From contig JASANH010001720.1 in NCBI GenBank assembly GCA_030248295.1, positions 1-64,000 on the forward strand: DNA of 64,000 nt, read 5' to 3'. The DNA comes from Mesodorylaimus sp. YZB2_4. Its lineage: Eukaryota > Nematoda > Enoplea > Dorylaimida > Dorylaimidae. Below, piece after piece: positions 1 to 11,510 of this stretch. Position 1 is the first letter of the stretch, and every line of letters begins with the position of its first letter. Under the pieces are notes generated by a model. It saw nothing but the letters and a program-made list of their open reading frames with translations. It was not told where the DNA came from and searched no databases. The position numbers and the translations under genes were made by a program.

Positions 1-3000
1 CACTACGCGCAACTTCGTAGTCGCCTTATGCGGCGTGATGATTGCATGATGTGGCAAATAATGCAATTATGTGCCCAGTCACACTGGAGTCATCGACCTT
101 CTCGATCATGCCACTCACCAACTGCGTATCAAGAACGGCTTGATAACGCTCAAAAAACGAAGAATCTTCCCAATGACGACGAAGAAGACTGTTCAACCTT
201 CCCAGCGAAAGTTAAAATTTCGCGGGAAAACCAACGCCCTTTCCCTCCAAGGCCAAGTGACGAAATATCGACCATCGCGAAATTCGATCGTCTTATTGAA
301 CTGTTCTAGAGCCTCCTCATCTCCAACATCCTGCACACGGTCTTTAATGCCCAAAGTTTCCAAATCCCAGAGTTTGGAAACTGCCATCTTATCCAATAGT
401 GTAGGATCTTCAACTAACAACGATGGAGAAGACTCTGTGCTAAGCACCAGCTGCGAAGCGAACAGTGTAGTGATCGACGGCGGCGTCCGATCACCTCCCG
501 CCTGCCTGCCTGTCAAAATCCAGCCCAAAGTAGATGCGACCAGATACAGACCGGGCGAGACCTCAATCTTTTGAGGAGAAATGAAATCCCAATAATAATC
601 GCCCCCAACGAGCAAGTCCAACTGCATATTCTCAGTGCCATTGGGCAATGAGTCAGCCAAAGGCATAGACTTGTACAACGGACTAGCCAGCTGCTGAAGC
701 CCGACTGCCGACCGCTGCAAGCTACCAGTAATCTGAGGAACGACATTCACAGACAACGTGGCGAACGAATGGTCTAGCAACTGCACGCGAATGTCAACCA
801 CCGATGTCTCAATTTCCTTAGCGGAAACAGAACCAAACGTATGCACCGAAATACGCTGCTTATCCTTAGGCTTCAAGCCCAACTGCTTCGCTAAAGCTGC
901 CGAAATATACGACCTGTGACTTCCCCCATCCAGAAGGAGCCTAACTTTAGACGAAGCCTTAGCAGTAGGCGATTGAACTACTGTAGTCGCGGTCTGAAGC
1001 AACACAGACTCACCAGAAGAAAGCAGCGAGCTCTCCGTCGACGACGACAGTGAGCCCGTTGCCGCCTCAGCGGCAACACTCGAGACCTCTGACGACACAC
1101 TTCCAAACTGAGACGGGCACAAGCTAGAATGATGGTGCCTGCGCTTTTTACAATAGAAACACGCCTTATCGTTTTTACACTCGTTGACACGATGACCAGG
1201 TTGCAGACAACAGTAACAAGTGCCCTTCACTTTCTCCTTCCTGGCAGAAAGCGTAGCGAATTTCTTGCACTTGTCTGACCAGTGGCCACCAGCGCAAAAA
1301 ACGCATGAAGACTTCCGACCAGCTCCCTTCCTAGACGAGGCAGCGAGAAGTGCACCAGCCGTGGCACTTGTCGACGCTGGGCCAGAACCCTTCAGAGAAA
1401 TCGACTCAGACAAAGGTTCCTTCGACGAAGGCGAGTCCATTCTTGCCTTACAATTAGACGTGAGACTCTCGACTGTCTCCCGAGCCACGAGATGAGCAGT
1501 GATCCTGTCCCGAAGTGTCTGCACAGTCCAGGCATTACCCACACGTGTTTCCTCCAACCGTAGCAAGAAGTCTGGTGGAAACTTGGACTGAAGCAGCGAG
1601 ACGAGGTGATTACTCTCAATGTTCTCCCCAAGCGCCTGCAACGAGTTCAAATGCTGTTCAATCAAATCAAACGTGCCACGAAGCTTAGAGGAATGATTAC
1701 CTGCGGAAGGCAGATCTGCCAAGGCACGAAAATGCGCGCTAACAACCAGCTGATTACGACCGAATCGAGTTCGCAACATATTCACAGCCACAGCATAATT
1801 CTCATTAGAGACCGCAAGACCCATAATGGCCTTCTTTGCGTCCCCAACCAGCTGCGCTTTCAAATAGTTAAACTTATCGATTACCTGCAGACCCGGATTA
1901 TTGTGGACAGACGACTCAAACGAATCCCAAAATTCGCGCCATCGAAGAATGTTGCCATCGAACTTGACCAACTCAAGACGAGGCAATTTCACGGCCACCC
2001 TCCCCACAACGGCCGCCGCCGCTTGAGGCTGAGGGGCGTCCCCAACGCGATCCGCCACTGCAAGACGTGCAGTCAACTCGGCTTCCCGATGCCGAGCCAA
2101 TGCCTCACGGTCTTGCTCATCGCGGATATCAGCCATACCCGCCTCGATATCCCCGCGCACGTCATCAAGACGATTCAAAATCGCGCCATCCGACTCCAAT
2201 AACCCCTCAATAGTCTTTTGCTCTTCCTGAGGAAAATCGCCGTCCCGCAACTGAGCATTCAAATCAGCGAAACGCTCGCCTTTAGCACGCAAACGTTCGA
2301 GGTACAGACGGAGGACACGAAAATGCGCATCACGCTCCGCCGCAGACGGAAAATCGACCGTCAGAGCTGGCTGAGCATCGAGATGATCAGTCAGGGATTT
2401 CCTAGCCGGACCAAGAGCCTTACGGATAGAGGCAGACATTATGACCGAACATACAGGGACCAGAAGAGTCCTCTCAGAGATGGCTCAAACAGTAACCGAC
2501 AGAACGAAAAACCGCAAGAGAACAACTTTGATGGCCAACTGCACTAAGCTGCTGGTGGCTCCACTATGCTTCCTATCCTCCGACTGACGAAAAACTGAGC
2601 AAGTACTTGGGCCAAAAGCTTACAGAGCCAAAAGGGCACTATGGGTAGGGCAGTCGTTCCTAGAAACCTAACGTCCTAGCCAAAAAAATGCACGACATAA
2701 ACCCTCCTTACCCAAACGCCAACGACCCAACGCCTCTGTGAACGAACGCACGACAACTGCTTGACCGACTGCCGTCCTACGACCATCCGCTAGTGACCAA
2801 CAGGAGCCCGCCAACGCCGAACCGCCGAGGTGCCGTTGAAAGGACCAACGAAAATGATCGAAACGCCACTAGCCAACTGAACCGAACCGATTCCAAACGC
2901 GGGGATGGTGTCCAAACAGTACGACCAAGGGTGGGCAGACTGAACGTGTCGACGGACCACAGAACCAAAATAGCGTCGACCGAAGCGAAACGAAGTCGCC

Positions 3001-3068
3001 ACAAACCAAAACGTTCTGCTACCAAAATGTCGTGTAGGCGCAGTGGAAGTAAATGTTGTTAACACGAC
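1..3068 (-). mobile_element. BEL/Pao-type LTR retrotransposon, left part outside window
   Basis: The minus strand carries a gag-protease-pol order typical of BEL/Pao elements (see the CDS at 193-2439). The reading frame stops at 193-195, but pol-like sequence resumes in a different frame just after it, and a second frame change lies near 57-65, after which a reverse-transcriptase start motif (LPHHA-type) can be read to the window edge. So this copy is broken in early pol. Upstream of gag, 2545-3068 would be the place of the 5' LTR; a TGT..-like start near 3068 and a TGG-containing possible primer-binding site near 2530 are only suggestive. The LTR limits cannot be fixed because the other LTR is outside the window. 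Confidence 0.85.
193..2439 (-). CDS. BEL/Pao gag-protease polyprotein, truncated at pol
   Basis: A 748-residue frame. Residues about 1-130 form a charged helical gag start. Residues about 150-320 look like the gag domain of Pao elements (DUF1759-like, with a W-R-E-F-W-D-S-F motif). About 380-450 hold three zinc knuckles: CX2CX3HX4C, then CX2CX4HX4C, then CX2CX4HX5C. About 500-640 is the DUF1758-type retroviral-like aspartic protease. Its active-site triplet reads D-G-G rather than the usual D-S/T-G. The last 100 residues match the linker before reverse transcriptase (FWELE-like segment, then DGRY.V..PW). Function in the family: particle formation and polyprotein cleavage. The frame ends early by a frameshift, and the changed protease triplet also suggests an inactive copy. 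A degenerate family member rather than a host gene. Confidence 0.88.
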   Translation of the reverse strand: MSASIRKALGPARKSLTDHLDAQPALTVDFPSAAERDAHFRVLRLYLERLRAKGERFADLNAQLRDGDFPQEEQKTIEGLLESDGAILNRLDDVRGDIEAGMADIRDEQDREALARHREAELTARLAVADRVGDAPQPQAAAAVVGRVAVKLPRLELVKFDGNILRWREFWDSFESSVHNNPGLQVIDKFNYLKAQLVGDAKKAIMGLAVSNENYAVAVNMLRTRFGRNQLVVSAHFRALADLPSAGNHSSKLRGTFDLIEQHLNSLQALGENIESNHLVSLLQSKFPPDFLLRLEETRVGNAWTVQTLRDRITAHLVARETVESLTSNCKARMDSPSSKEPLSESISLKGSGPASTSATAGALLAASSRKGAGRKSSCVFCAGGHWSDKCKKFATLSARKEKVKGTCYCCLQPGHRVNECKNDKACFYCKKRRHHHSSLCPSQFGSVSSEVSSVAAEAATGSLSSSTESSLLSSGESVLLQTATTVVQSPTAKASSKVRLLLDGGSHRSYISAALAKQLGLKPKDKQRISVHTFGSVSAKEIETSVVDIRVQLLDHSFATLSVNVVPQITGSLQRSAVGLQQLASPLYKSMPLADSLPNGTENMQLDLLVGGDYYWDFISPQKIEVSPGLYLVASTLGWILTGRQAGGDRTPPSITTLFASQLVLSTESSPSLLVEDPTLLDKMAVSKLWDLETLGIKDRVQDVGDEEALEQFNKTIEFRDGRYFVTWPWRERALVFPRNFNFRWEG

Positions 3069-3400
3069 ATAGCAGAATGACGTGGAGGCCGTGCGTCGTG
3101 TGGATTAGAAAGGCTGAGAGAGGCACAACCTTTCGCTATTGAACCCAAAGTAACAAGTGAACAGCAAACCATAAACAAGGACCTACTGCAATTACATGAC
3201 AAAGAAAACCGGTGTATTTCCTATCATCAAAGGGTGAGGTGCATAGGTGGTCTTATTACAAGGGCAAAGGGCAGGTAGTCCGACATTGTCAATAAAGAAT
3301 AAACTGGAATAAGTGCGCAAGAACTCGCGAATGTATCTTCGCGACAGGCAGAACAGAGCTCGTTTGTAAAAGGACAATTACTTTTTGCTGGGCCATTTAG
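2440..3400. other. Retroelement 5' region and unassigned flank
   Basis: Upstream of the gag start, the stretch to about 3068 is probably the untranslated leader and LTR of the retroelement. From about 3070 to 3400 no convincing exon is visible on either strand. The first recognisable exon of the cysteine-rich gene starts at 3401. Confidence 0.4.
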
Positions 3401-6400
3401 AGGTGGTGGAGGAAGGGATTTCCAATGTGGATTTGATGATAGCTCGTTTCCTGGTAAGTAAATGTTGGAGACCGAACATGCGACTGAAAAACATTCGCGC
3501 CTACTCTACATATTTGTGCATACAGTACCATGATACCATGCGTGAAGTGCACGTTAGTTCTAGCAGTGATGCGCTCAAGGTTTTGGCATAAGAGCGAAAT
3601 CGCGATGTCATTTTCAGCTCGTAAAAAACTTAATGACACTTGCAACTCCACGACCGAATGCCTGGCGAATAGCGGACCAGTTGTGTGCAGCGCTAACAAA
3701 ATATGCGAGTGCGCGCCTGGATTTCATGACGTGAAAGCGTCAAGTCAGCCATTGGATCCGTTCTCCAGACTTTTCCAATCAACCTCCGCCTTTTCCGATG
3801 ACGACTATGTCTGTCGTCCATGTAAGTCCATTGAGTTTGAACATTTCTACAAAGACGCCAGGGATACATTTGTAATGCGCTGCAATCAGTGATGATTATT
3901 CAGGAATCAGGATCATAGATAACGCAATTAGGTCTGTGCTCACGCGTTTAATCGTCATCACGGGGGTATGTTTAAACTGTGGCTTAGTCATCCACTTATC
4001 GGTCGAATCGACCATAGCCGCCTAAACATTTTCCTGGAGCGCCTACGGACGTGCCCCATTTCCCCTGTTTCGTGAGTACCCTACCCCCTTCAGCAAAAAC
4101 TGTAGCTTGGACGTGGGAGGTCAGTCTTTGTCCCTTTTTCGCTATGGGCGCTTGTGAAATCATGCATATCATGTTACAGCACGGGGGTGGGGTCCCCCCC
4201 CCCCCCCTCAGTAAAAACATCGATCATAGGATATGGGTGTGACCTTGCCTAAAAAAGCAGCTCCTGTAGATTATCAAATACAGCACATGAGTGAAGAGTG
4301 CAAAACATGACTGCCAGGCGTGCCCTATTTATATCGAGAAATGAACACGGACAAAACGCATTCTTCCGTTCCAGTGCCGTCATTGTATGAGCTATGCACT
4401 ACGCAATGCATAGCCCCGTTGAAATGCGTGGGCCAGGATGATGAGAGTATTGAATCAGAGGAAAGTACCACCCCCTATTCAACAACAGCAGCAACTACAT
4501 CCTCCAAAAGCAGCGTGACAACATCGAATGGGCCATCCACATCCACGTCTGCCTCTTCGTCTAACTTTACATCGACAGCCCCGCCAGTTGAGGATCAGTC
4601 AGAAGGAAATGACACCAAGGAAGCTATGGATGAAAAGAAAAAATCGCATGACAATGACGGGCAGGAATTCTTGCACAAGGATGACATACTTGGATTTGGC
4701 GAGGCTAGATGGGCGAGGCCATGGTTTGGCGGCAGACAACGACAGCAAGCGATCGTGAAAACGTGTCGCTGCATGCCGCCTTATCGATTGATCAATTTCG
4801 AGTGCCGCTTGGGTAAGGAGCCTGATTGCATTCCAACTCTTTTGTCTGTTCCACTTCCTCTTTTACCACATCACCGAACGCTTAGCAACGCACACGAGGG
4901 TGAAGTGACACATCACATAAGAAATGACTTACAGGACCGCGAGTGGAAGACTCGCCCGTAACTTTGCACCTGGCGGTCCCCTTCGACTGCACTCAATGAG
5001 TGCTAATCAAGATTCTCACTTTCAGAATGCAACGATACTGAATTCTATGCTGCTGGAAAATGTCACAGAAGTAAGTGCATAGATGGTCAGTGAGGAATTC
5101 TCAGACGTTAAACGAAGTATTTTCCGAAGCACAGTCTACTTTTGTCATGTAATCCCTTTTGAATTTCAGAATGCACAGAAAACGAAGTGATGCTGGAGAA
5201 CTATGAATGCAAGAAAAGTAAGATCATTTTGAAATAATTTTCTGCAGGTTTCCTAATGACGTTCGTGTTTGCAGGAGTGGAACTGGGTGGTAATTGCCAA
5301 TCTGACGAACAGTGCTCAGCTGCATTTTCGGGTTGCATCGATGGCAAATGCGCATGTCGAGCAGGATTCTCAAAAGTGGGAAAAGGATGTAGCGCAGAGG
5401 GTAAGGTTGACATTTGCAGCTTACTTCGGACTTGATCCGCGTTGAACCTAAGTCTCTGATAAGTGACCAGAATATCGATGAGTAATGAATAAGGGTCGAT
5501 GTGCCGACTGAAGTTGTCACTAGAATCGTGCAGTACAGTAGACTTTGCGAGCTAATTTTCCGCGTGAGAGGATTTGTCCCCAATTTTATGCTGACGGCTG
5601 CCTGATTGCAAAACACAATTTCCGAGTTATATTTACAGTTTTCCCTCGTTTTTAGTTGCCCACTGCGAATATGGTCAACCCCTCCAAAACTCCGTCTCCC
5701 CCAATGCCAGTAACTCTGGCCTGGTTCAGTGCACGTACCATGGCCCCACTGTGTTCCCGTTCGGAGCCAGCGAATTCCTGCGCGTCAATGGCCTGGATCA
5801 ATCCTTCCCTGGCCCACAGGTTCCCGTCATGACTGTGGCTACAGCCAGCATTATCCAAGATCCATTACTTCAGTCGAACGAGGGCACGAGTGGTTGCCCA
5901 TCCGATTATTATTGTCATCCCTACGACCATCCAGCTACACGTTCCTCTTCGTCTGGTTTCTGCTGTCCGAAACAGAAAAAGCAATGCCCAGTTGGCGAAC
6001 CCCATCCAACAGCCAACTGCACGATCCAGGTGGCCGTTATTGCGATATTGGGTGTGCAAGACATGCAAAGTCAAGGCGAGGATTGCCCAGCAAGGACCCA
6101 CTACTGCTACCAACGCGCCGGCTCTCCAGTTGGTCCTGTATGTTGCCCGAGGGCCTGTCCACAAGGACTGGTTCTAGTGGAAGGTGGTCAATGTTTGCCC
6201 GGAGTCGAAATCGGAGAGAAATGTCAGGTTTCTGAACAGTGTGGTGGAAGCAGTGTGTGTTCAGAAGAGGGTGAGTCTCTACTATGTATGAGTTCTACTA
6301 CTATAGACCGCGTTCTCGTAAAGTGATGGCGTCAGCCAGCCTTTTCCCTGGTAGCGAGAGGCTGGAGTCATACCAGACTAGATCCCTTCGAAATGAGGCT

Positions 6401-7738
6401 TGCGCCATACGCCCTCGCTGACCTGGGTCACTCCCAGTATACTGTTGAGGTCGTGTGAGTTGAGTGAGTAAAAGCCAATGTTGGTCCAGTGACGAGAAGG
6501 CCCCCAAGTGCAGCAACGGTAAAAACTTAGCGGTCATTGCATCACGAAACGGTCTGGTCCTGGATGCTGATCTTCTTGTGGAGGATGCGCCAGATTGAGA
6601 CGGCAGGCATCCGTTTCCCGGCCTCATAAGGCCTTGCTGAGTCATGACTGATGGCTGGGTACAGGCAAAGCGGGATTCGCTCCCAATGGATTGAGTACTT
6701 ACGTTAGGCGGAGTTAGAAATTCGAAAAGCTCCTCTTAAATACAGTCTTTTTTTCAGGAAATTGCATTTGTCCAAACAAAACTTTGCTTGTGGAAGGCGG
6801 GCGTGGTCGCAAGTTTTGCAGCGCTCAGTGCGATCCAATAAACGAGATTAACTACAACAATAAGTGCTATTCACGCAAGAAGCTAGGTGATTCGTGTCGC
6901 GGTCAAGAATTCCGTTGCCCAGTCAGTGGCCACTGTGGTCGTCGAGGCGTTTGTGAGTGTCCATGCGGGACTGTTCAGATAAACGACACCCTCTGCGTTT
7001 CACCGCCCACTTGCCCCCGTGTTCGTGGAGGGAGTGGGGGAGACTCTGGTGGCGAAGGTGGATTCATCACTCCTGAAGACTTCAGCGACCTGTTCACTGG
7101 ATTCTTCAATGGAGCATTGGGTGGCGAGGGCGGGGGGGACAGTGGATTTGGAGAAGGATCTAGCCGTGGTCGGGGGCGTGGGCGCGGGGGATGGAATGGT
7201 GGACGCGGCACTCGAAGCGCCAGTCGACAACACAGATTCAGCCCGTCTCGCCAATCGAAAATATCGGCTCAAGAAATTTATAACAATGCCACATTCTGTC
7301 GAGTGCCTGACCGAAAGGCTCCGAATGATCGTGCCTTGGATAAATGCCCCTCTGATCAATTATGCCTGCATTACTTAAGCGACATGGGTGTCTGCTGCCC
7401 CAAACCAGGTGCGACTGTTCACTCGTGATATCAACTACCATGCAAAATAGATCTAAACTTTTTAGACCCCTTCTGTCCAAACGGCGCACCACCTCAAGGA
7501 CGATGCAACCCGCTCGCTTTGTCCCAGGACTGCGACCACAACAGCGATTGCTTCGAGTATATCAAAACGGCGTATCCCCAGGATGGACACGTTTGTTGCC
7601 CGAGAAGCCGTAAGTTATCGCTGAATAGTTGGACTGCAGTACCTAAAAGTAACAGGCCAGTCTTCTATGTCTCAAATTTCAGGCTTCGGTCCCCGTTTTA
7701 CTGGAAACAGTGACTTCCCGTTTGCGCCATTTGTTTAA
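3401..7738 (+). CDS. EB/lustrin-like cysteine-rich secreted protein, 5' end missing
   Basis: Ten exons join in frame: 3401-3453, 3618-3821, 4375-4812, 5026-5070, 5170-5217, 5275-5400, 5656-6270, 6758-7408, 7466-7609 and 7683-7738 (stop TAA 7736). Every join after the first exon is phase 1, and each intron starts GT and ends AG. EB-type modules are visible in the exons at 3618 (C-N-S-T-T-E-C then CSANKICEC) and 5275 (C-Q-S-D-E-Q-C then CIDGKCAC). Exons at 5656 and 6758 carry paired CC-P motifs with CPSDYYC and CPSDQLC spacing, as in lustrin-type cysteine repeats. Exon 4375 has a Ser/Thr-rich stretch and exon 6758 a Gly-rich and RGRGRGR stretch. Families with these modules are extracellular or membrane-bound. 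No start codon or signal peptide was found upstream; exon 3401 opens in phase 2, so at least one exon is missing. Exact role unknown. Confidence 0.82.
4190..4208. repeat. Poly-C tract in intron
   Basis: A run of about 16 C follows GGGGTGGGGT in the intron between 3821 and 4375. The surrounding 4050-4215 contains two similar motifs (CCCCCTTCAGCAAAAAC and C-run CTCAGTAAAAAC), suggesting an old inserted repeat. Confidence 0.6.
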
Positions 7739-7752
7739 GGTGACAAGTACGC

Positions 7753-7758
7753 AATAAA
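7753..7758 (+). promoter_or_regulatory. Polyadenylation signal AATAAA
   Basis: AATAAA lies 15 bases after the stop codon of the cysteine-rich gene, a normal distance for a 3' end signal. Confidence 0.6.
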
Positions 7759-8604
7759 CAGACATCATAAAGACGATATGGCATTTTATTTCGTACTGCT
7801 GATCGGGAATTTTTGCTGTTTCATTTGTTTTTAAGGACACATTGTTAGACAATATGCATAAATATCATTTTGCAGTTTTGTGGGACTCATGAAGATTTAT
7901 GAATTTGTTTCCTGAATACAAGAAGTGTCACTTTTTAGACATTGCATAGTTCTGTGCGATCGAAATTAAACTAATGTGAACTATTGTCTTGTTCAACTGA
8001 AATTGCCGACTGAAATTTTTGATGTCACTGAAACAGTGACACGTACCATAAAATTATCCAAGTCATAACAGTAGAAGATCAGCTTCAGGTCGCACATCGA
8101 GTATGCAGTATGTATCTGCGGTTTGTACATATTCTCTGCAATTACAGCATCGTATGAATATATATACTGCCGACATAGATCTACTATGACTTCGTCCAAT
8201 TTCATCCCCTCCTCTGGTGGTCTTATATATGCGGCACTCACATGGTCCATTCTCTACGATCAGTCCACTCCTCCGAAAAAGTACGTACAGTACATACATC
8301 AGGTCTCATGCATTAATTGTTAGTGTAATAGTAGTGCAAGGCAATCGTGGGAGCGACGGTTTTATTGATGAACCACGCAAGAGCACGGCAGTTAGTATCA
8401 ACTATCGGCACTGAGGCTGGTAGAGCAGAAACTGCTTTAAGCAATTCCGGAACTTGGGTAGCGATGGGTGCCAATTACGTTTCTGGAAGTGTTGACTGCC
8501 AATCCGGAGTACCTGTAGTTGCGACAGACGATTGCGATGCGGGTTTGGGAGGCGCTTTCCTTCGCAGTAGAATCGATTTAGGTAAGTTTGCTGACAATTT
8601 AAGC
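7759..8604. other. No gene recognised
   Basis: AT-rich intergenic sequence. One open frame (8347-8604) without any family signature precedes the candidate signal-peptide exon; a GGTAAGT donor-like site occurs at 8581. Confidence 0.35.
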
Positions 8605-9503
8605 ATGGAGTTGATTAATCGTCGACTGCAATTCTTCGTTCTCATTTTGTGCTTCGGCCAATCGAAATCGTTTGCCGAATACCTCGATCAGTGTGGTATG
8701 CGGGACCTGTGAAAAATCAACATGTTAATAGGGACTTTGCTCGCCATTTTGGGCACGCGCGATTTGATGCAGGAACCTAACGTATCGCTGCGTGACTGCA
8801 TCGTCTGGTTTGTTCGCTTGTTCACGTGCGTGGCCAGCCGCGTTGGAAACAACCACGTCTTGAACTTCCCGTCGAATACCAATGGTTGTTTGCTCGTTGA
8901 ATGCAGGCATCAAATTTGGACTGGGAGACTGCCACAGAATCCTTTGGACCCTACTTGGATCCTTTGCTTAAGTGGTGGTCACGATCGAGAAAAAACTGCA
9001 TCAAACCTGACCCAGGTCCAAGTGTGATCGAGTGGTTCTCAAAGCTTATAAGATTCGTTTCGTGATTCGTGATGCCTGACAAGATAATGAGGTTCCGAGC
9101 TCCTTCGCTAGTGCGAAGCTCTGCCATATGAAAAAAGCGCACATTGCAACTACTATGGAGCATGTTTAATTATGGATACAGCAGTACCTGGATCGAAAAG
9201 AATGTGTGCGCGCGGCATGTAGGCCCAAGAAAACAATCTTGGAGGGGAAGAGCTTCTCTACTGTACTGTATATGTGCCTTCCCAGCGTCGTCATGTGAAT
9301 TTTGATGGTGATAATTGGCAAACTTGCTGTAGTGTGATGAAGTTGGCTGGGTTGTGACCTACAGACCTAACCTCACGACCCTCAATGATGCTTACCCCAA
9401 TTGCGTTGAAATGGTTGATACGGAGCGCTGCGACGAGCACCAGCAATGCGTGCCATTGATTGACTGCCGAAACGAATTATACGAATATCAAGCAGCTGGC
9501 TGA
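8605..9503 (+). CDS. Candidate small secreted protein exons
   Basis: ATG at 8605 opens a typical signal peptide (MELINRR, then hydrophobic LQFFVLILCFG, then QSKSFA) ending at a GGTATG donor at 8696. An open exon at 8907-9020 (ASNLDWETATESFGPYLDPL...) ends at a GT, and another open stretch 9333-9503 begins after TGTAG, has six Cys including CDEHQQCVPLIDC, and ends at TGA. The last segment faintly resembles a CLIP-type disulfide pattern. The phases of the three pieces do not join cleanly, so a frameshift, a missed exon or a pseudogene is possible. Product unknown. Confidence 0.3.
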
Positions 9504-10525
9504 TGACGCCTTTACTCGAGCGATTGCGGTGTTATGACTGAACTGATACATGAATATTTATTCCCTTCCGAATACACATGCCTGCTAAGAACTTGTCTTT
9601 CAGAGCAAATACAAACACCAAGAAAACAGGTTCAAATAAGTGGCGCAGGTAAAGTGACATAATGCAAAATAGACTGCAGCGCGGGGCCTAGCCTCCGCGA
9701 TCCAGAACATATCACCTACGCGTGCCTAATTAAACATGATAATCAGGACCTATTCTAATGAGTACAAACCCATTCGTGATTATTGCCTGAAACCTTGCTT
9801 GTCATAGGAAGTGATCGGAAAAATGAGCGGCAGAATTCGACTTCAAATACCCTTATCACAGTTGCTAAAACGGCTCCAGCTTTGTATCCCCTACAACATG
9901 CGGGCACAAGCGCCAGGCCGCACCACATGTAGATGCTCTCCTACAGTATATGTCCTATATAAATAATATCCTGGGTGTCCTGTACAGTTACCCAGAATAC
10001 TTATTTGTGCCCAAACATGCACTGTCGGCTTGCATCGTTCTCCTTCGATAATTTGGTTAGTAGGTATGTGCTAGCGCAGACTGGCCGAAGCACAGAGTAG
10101 TCAACAGGATGCCTCAATTAGTTTTCACAGTCGAGTCGGAGGTATGATCGCAAACACCCATGAAACTCCCATGCACGCTCGCATCAGAGCATTCCATTTA
10201 CTGCGCAGCATGAACAAATCATCAGCGCGAACTGTACGGGAAGTTTATTCGCAAAGAAGAAGAACAAAGGGAATGAGGAAGGCACTTCAGTAACGTTCAA
10301 AGCGCTAGTATTAACGTGGATTATACACAGTACCTATCAGTCAACAAGCATCGCACTAGGAATGAGTTGTACATTGGGACCATAAAGACAGCTCATAACA
10401 ATCACCTGGCGTCAGATGTCGGAAATGATCATATGGGCCATGAAAGCTGTGGAAAATTATCCTACCAGGCTAATAATGTACTTGATTCTCTAATAGCCTA
10501 GAAAAAGAAGCGTTTGTTTTTGCTA
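9504..10525. other. No gene recognised
   Basis: Both strands show only short open frames without signal peptide, domain or splice pattern. Confidence 0.4.
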
Positions 10526-10575
10526 TATTTTAGTTATATTCCATTCTAGCAGCATACCTCCACCAGCTGGTGTAG

Positions 10576-11454
10576 TCATGTGTGGTGGCGGTGGTGGCGG
10601 TGGTGGCGGTGGTGGAGGTGGTGGCGGCGGAGGTGGAGGTGGTGGTGGTGGTGGTGGTGGAGGTGGTGGTGGTGGTGGAGGCGGTGGTGGAGGTGGCGGT
10701 GGTGGAGGTGGCGGAGGTGGTGGAGGAGGTGGCGGAGGTGGAGGTGGCGGAGGTGGTGGAGGAGGTGGCGGTGGTGGAGGTGGCGGTGGTGGAGGTGGCG
10801 GAGGTGGTGGCGGTGGTGGCGGAGGAGGTGGCGGAGACGGTGGTGGAGGCGGGGAGGCGGTGGTGGAGGTGGCGGTGGTGGAGGTGGTGGAGGTGGAGGC
10901 GGGGATGGCGGCGGAGCTGGGTATGGTTCAGGAGGCGGTGAAGGCGGTGGTGGTGGAGGTGGAGGCGGTGGCGGAGGAGGAGCTGGTTTTGGAGGAGGTG
11001 GTGGTGGTGGAGGTGGTGGTGGAGGAGGTGGTGGAGGCGGCGGTGGTGGAGGCGGCGGTGGAGGTGGAGGTGGTGGAGGCGGCGGTGGAGGTGGAGGTGG
11101 TGGAGGTGGAGGCGGAGGTGGAGGTGGTGGTGGAGGCGGAGGCGGAGGAGGTGGAGGTGGTGGAGGAGGAGGAGGTGGAGGAGGTGGAGGTGGTGGAGGT
11201 GGAGGCGGAGGTGGAGGTGGTGGTGGAGGCGGAGGCGGAGGAGGTGGAGGTGGTGGAGGAGGAGGAGGTGGAGGAGGTGACGGAGGAGGCGGTGGTGGCG
11301 GCGGCGGCGGAGGAGGAGGAGGTGGAGGAGGCTGCGGCGCCGGCGTACCACCATATCCTTGGCGTTTCTGCCTTTCTACCAGTTGACCATTCCTTTCAAT
11401 TGGCGAAGCCAATATGGCCGGTAAGAGAAGTACCAGAATCACAATCGCCTTCAT
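10576..11454 (-). CDS. Secreted poly-proline protein with RQKRQ site
   Basis: The minus-strand ATG at 11454 opens a clear signal peptide (MKAIVILVLLLPAILAS), a short propeptide-like segment ending in RQKRQ, then GYGG and a very long run of proline broken by a few S, K, A, E and Y residues. A TATA box sits about 50 bases upstream. RQKRQ is a typical furin-like cleavage site, so a mature Pro-rich peptide may be released outside the cell. The proline frame is lost at about 10851-10857, where a G run is one base shorter than the repeat pattern demands (GGCGGGGAGGCGG). After that point the annotated frame reads His/Leu/Arg. Either a sequencing error or a real frameshift; in the uninterrupted frame the protein would end near 10523. 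The long Gly-rich frames on the opposite strand are shadows. Confidence 0.8.
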   Translation of the reverse strand: MKAIVILVLLLPAILASPIERNGQLVERQKRQGYGGTPAPQPPPPPPPPPPPPPPPPPSPPPPPPPPPPPPPPPPPPPPPPPPPPPPPPPPPPPPPPPPPPPPPPPPPPPPPPPPPPPPPPPPPPPPPPPPPPPPPPPPPPPPPPPPPPPPPPPPKPAPPPPPPPPPPPPPSPPPEPYPAPPPSPPPPPPPPPPPPPPPPPRLHHRLRHLLRHHRHHLRHLHHRHLHHRHLLHHLRHLHLRHLLHHLRHLHHRHLHHRLHHHHHLHHHHHHHLHLRRHHLHHRHHRHHRHHT

Positions 11455-11500
11455 CTTGTCGGCTTTTCGACACCAGCTGCCGACTGAATGGAAAGAGCAC

Positions 11501-11510
11501 CCTTTTATAT
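11501..11510 (-). promoter_or_regulatory. TATA box of the poly-proline gene
   Basis: ATATAAAAGG on the minus strand, about 47-56 bases before the start codon at 11454. It is copied with the promoter into the inverted repeat at 19332-19341. Confidence 0.6.
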
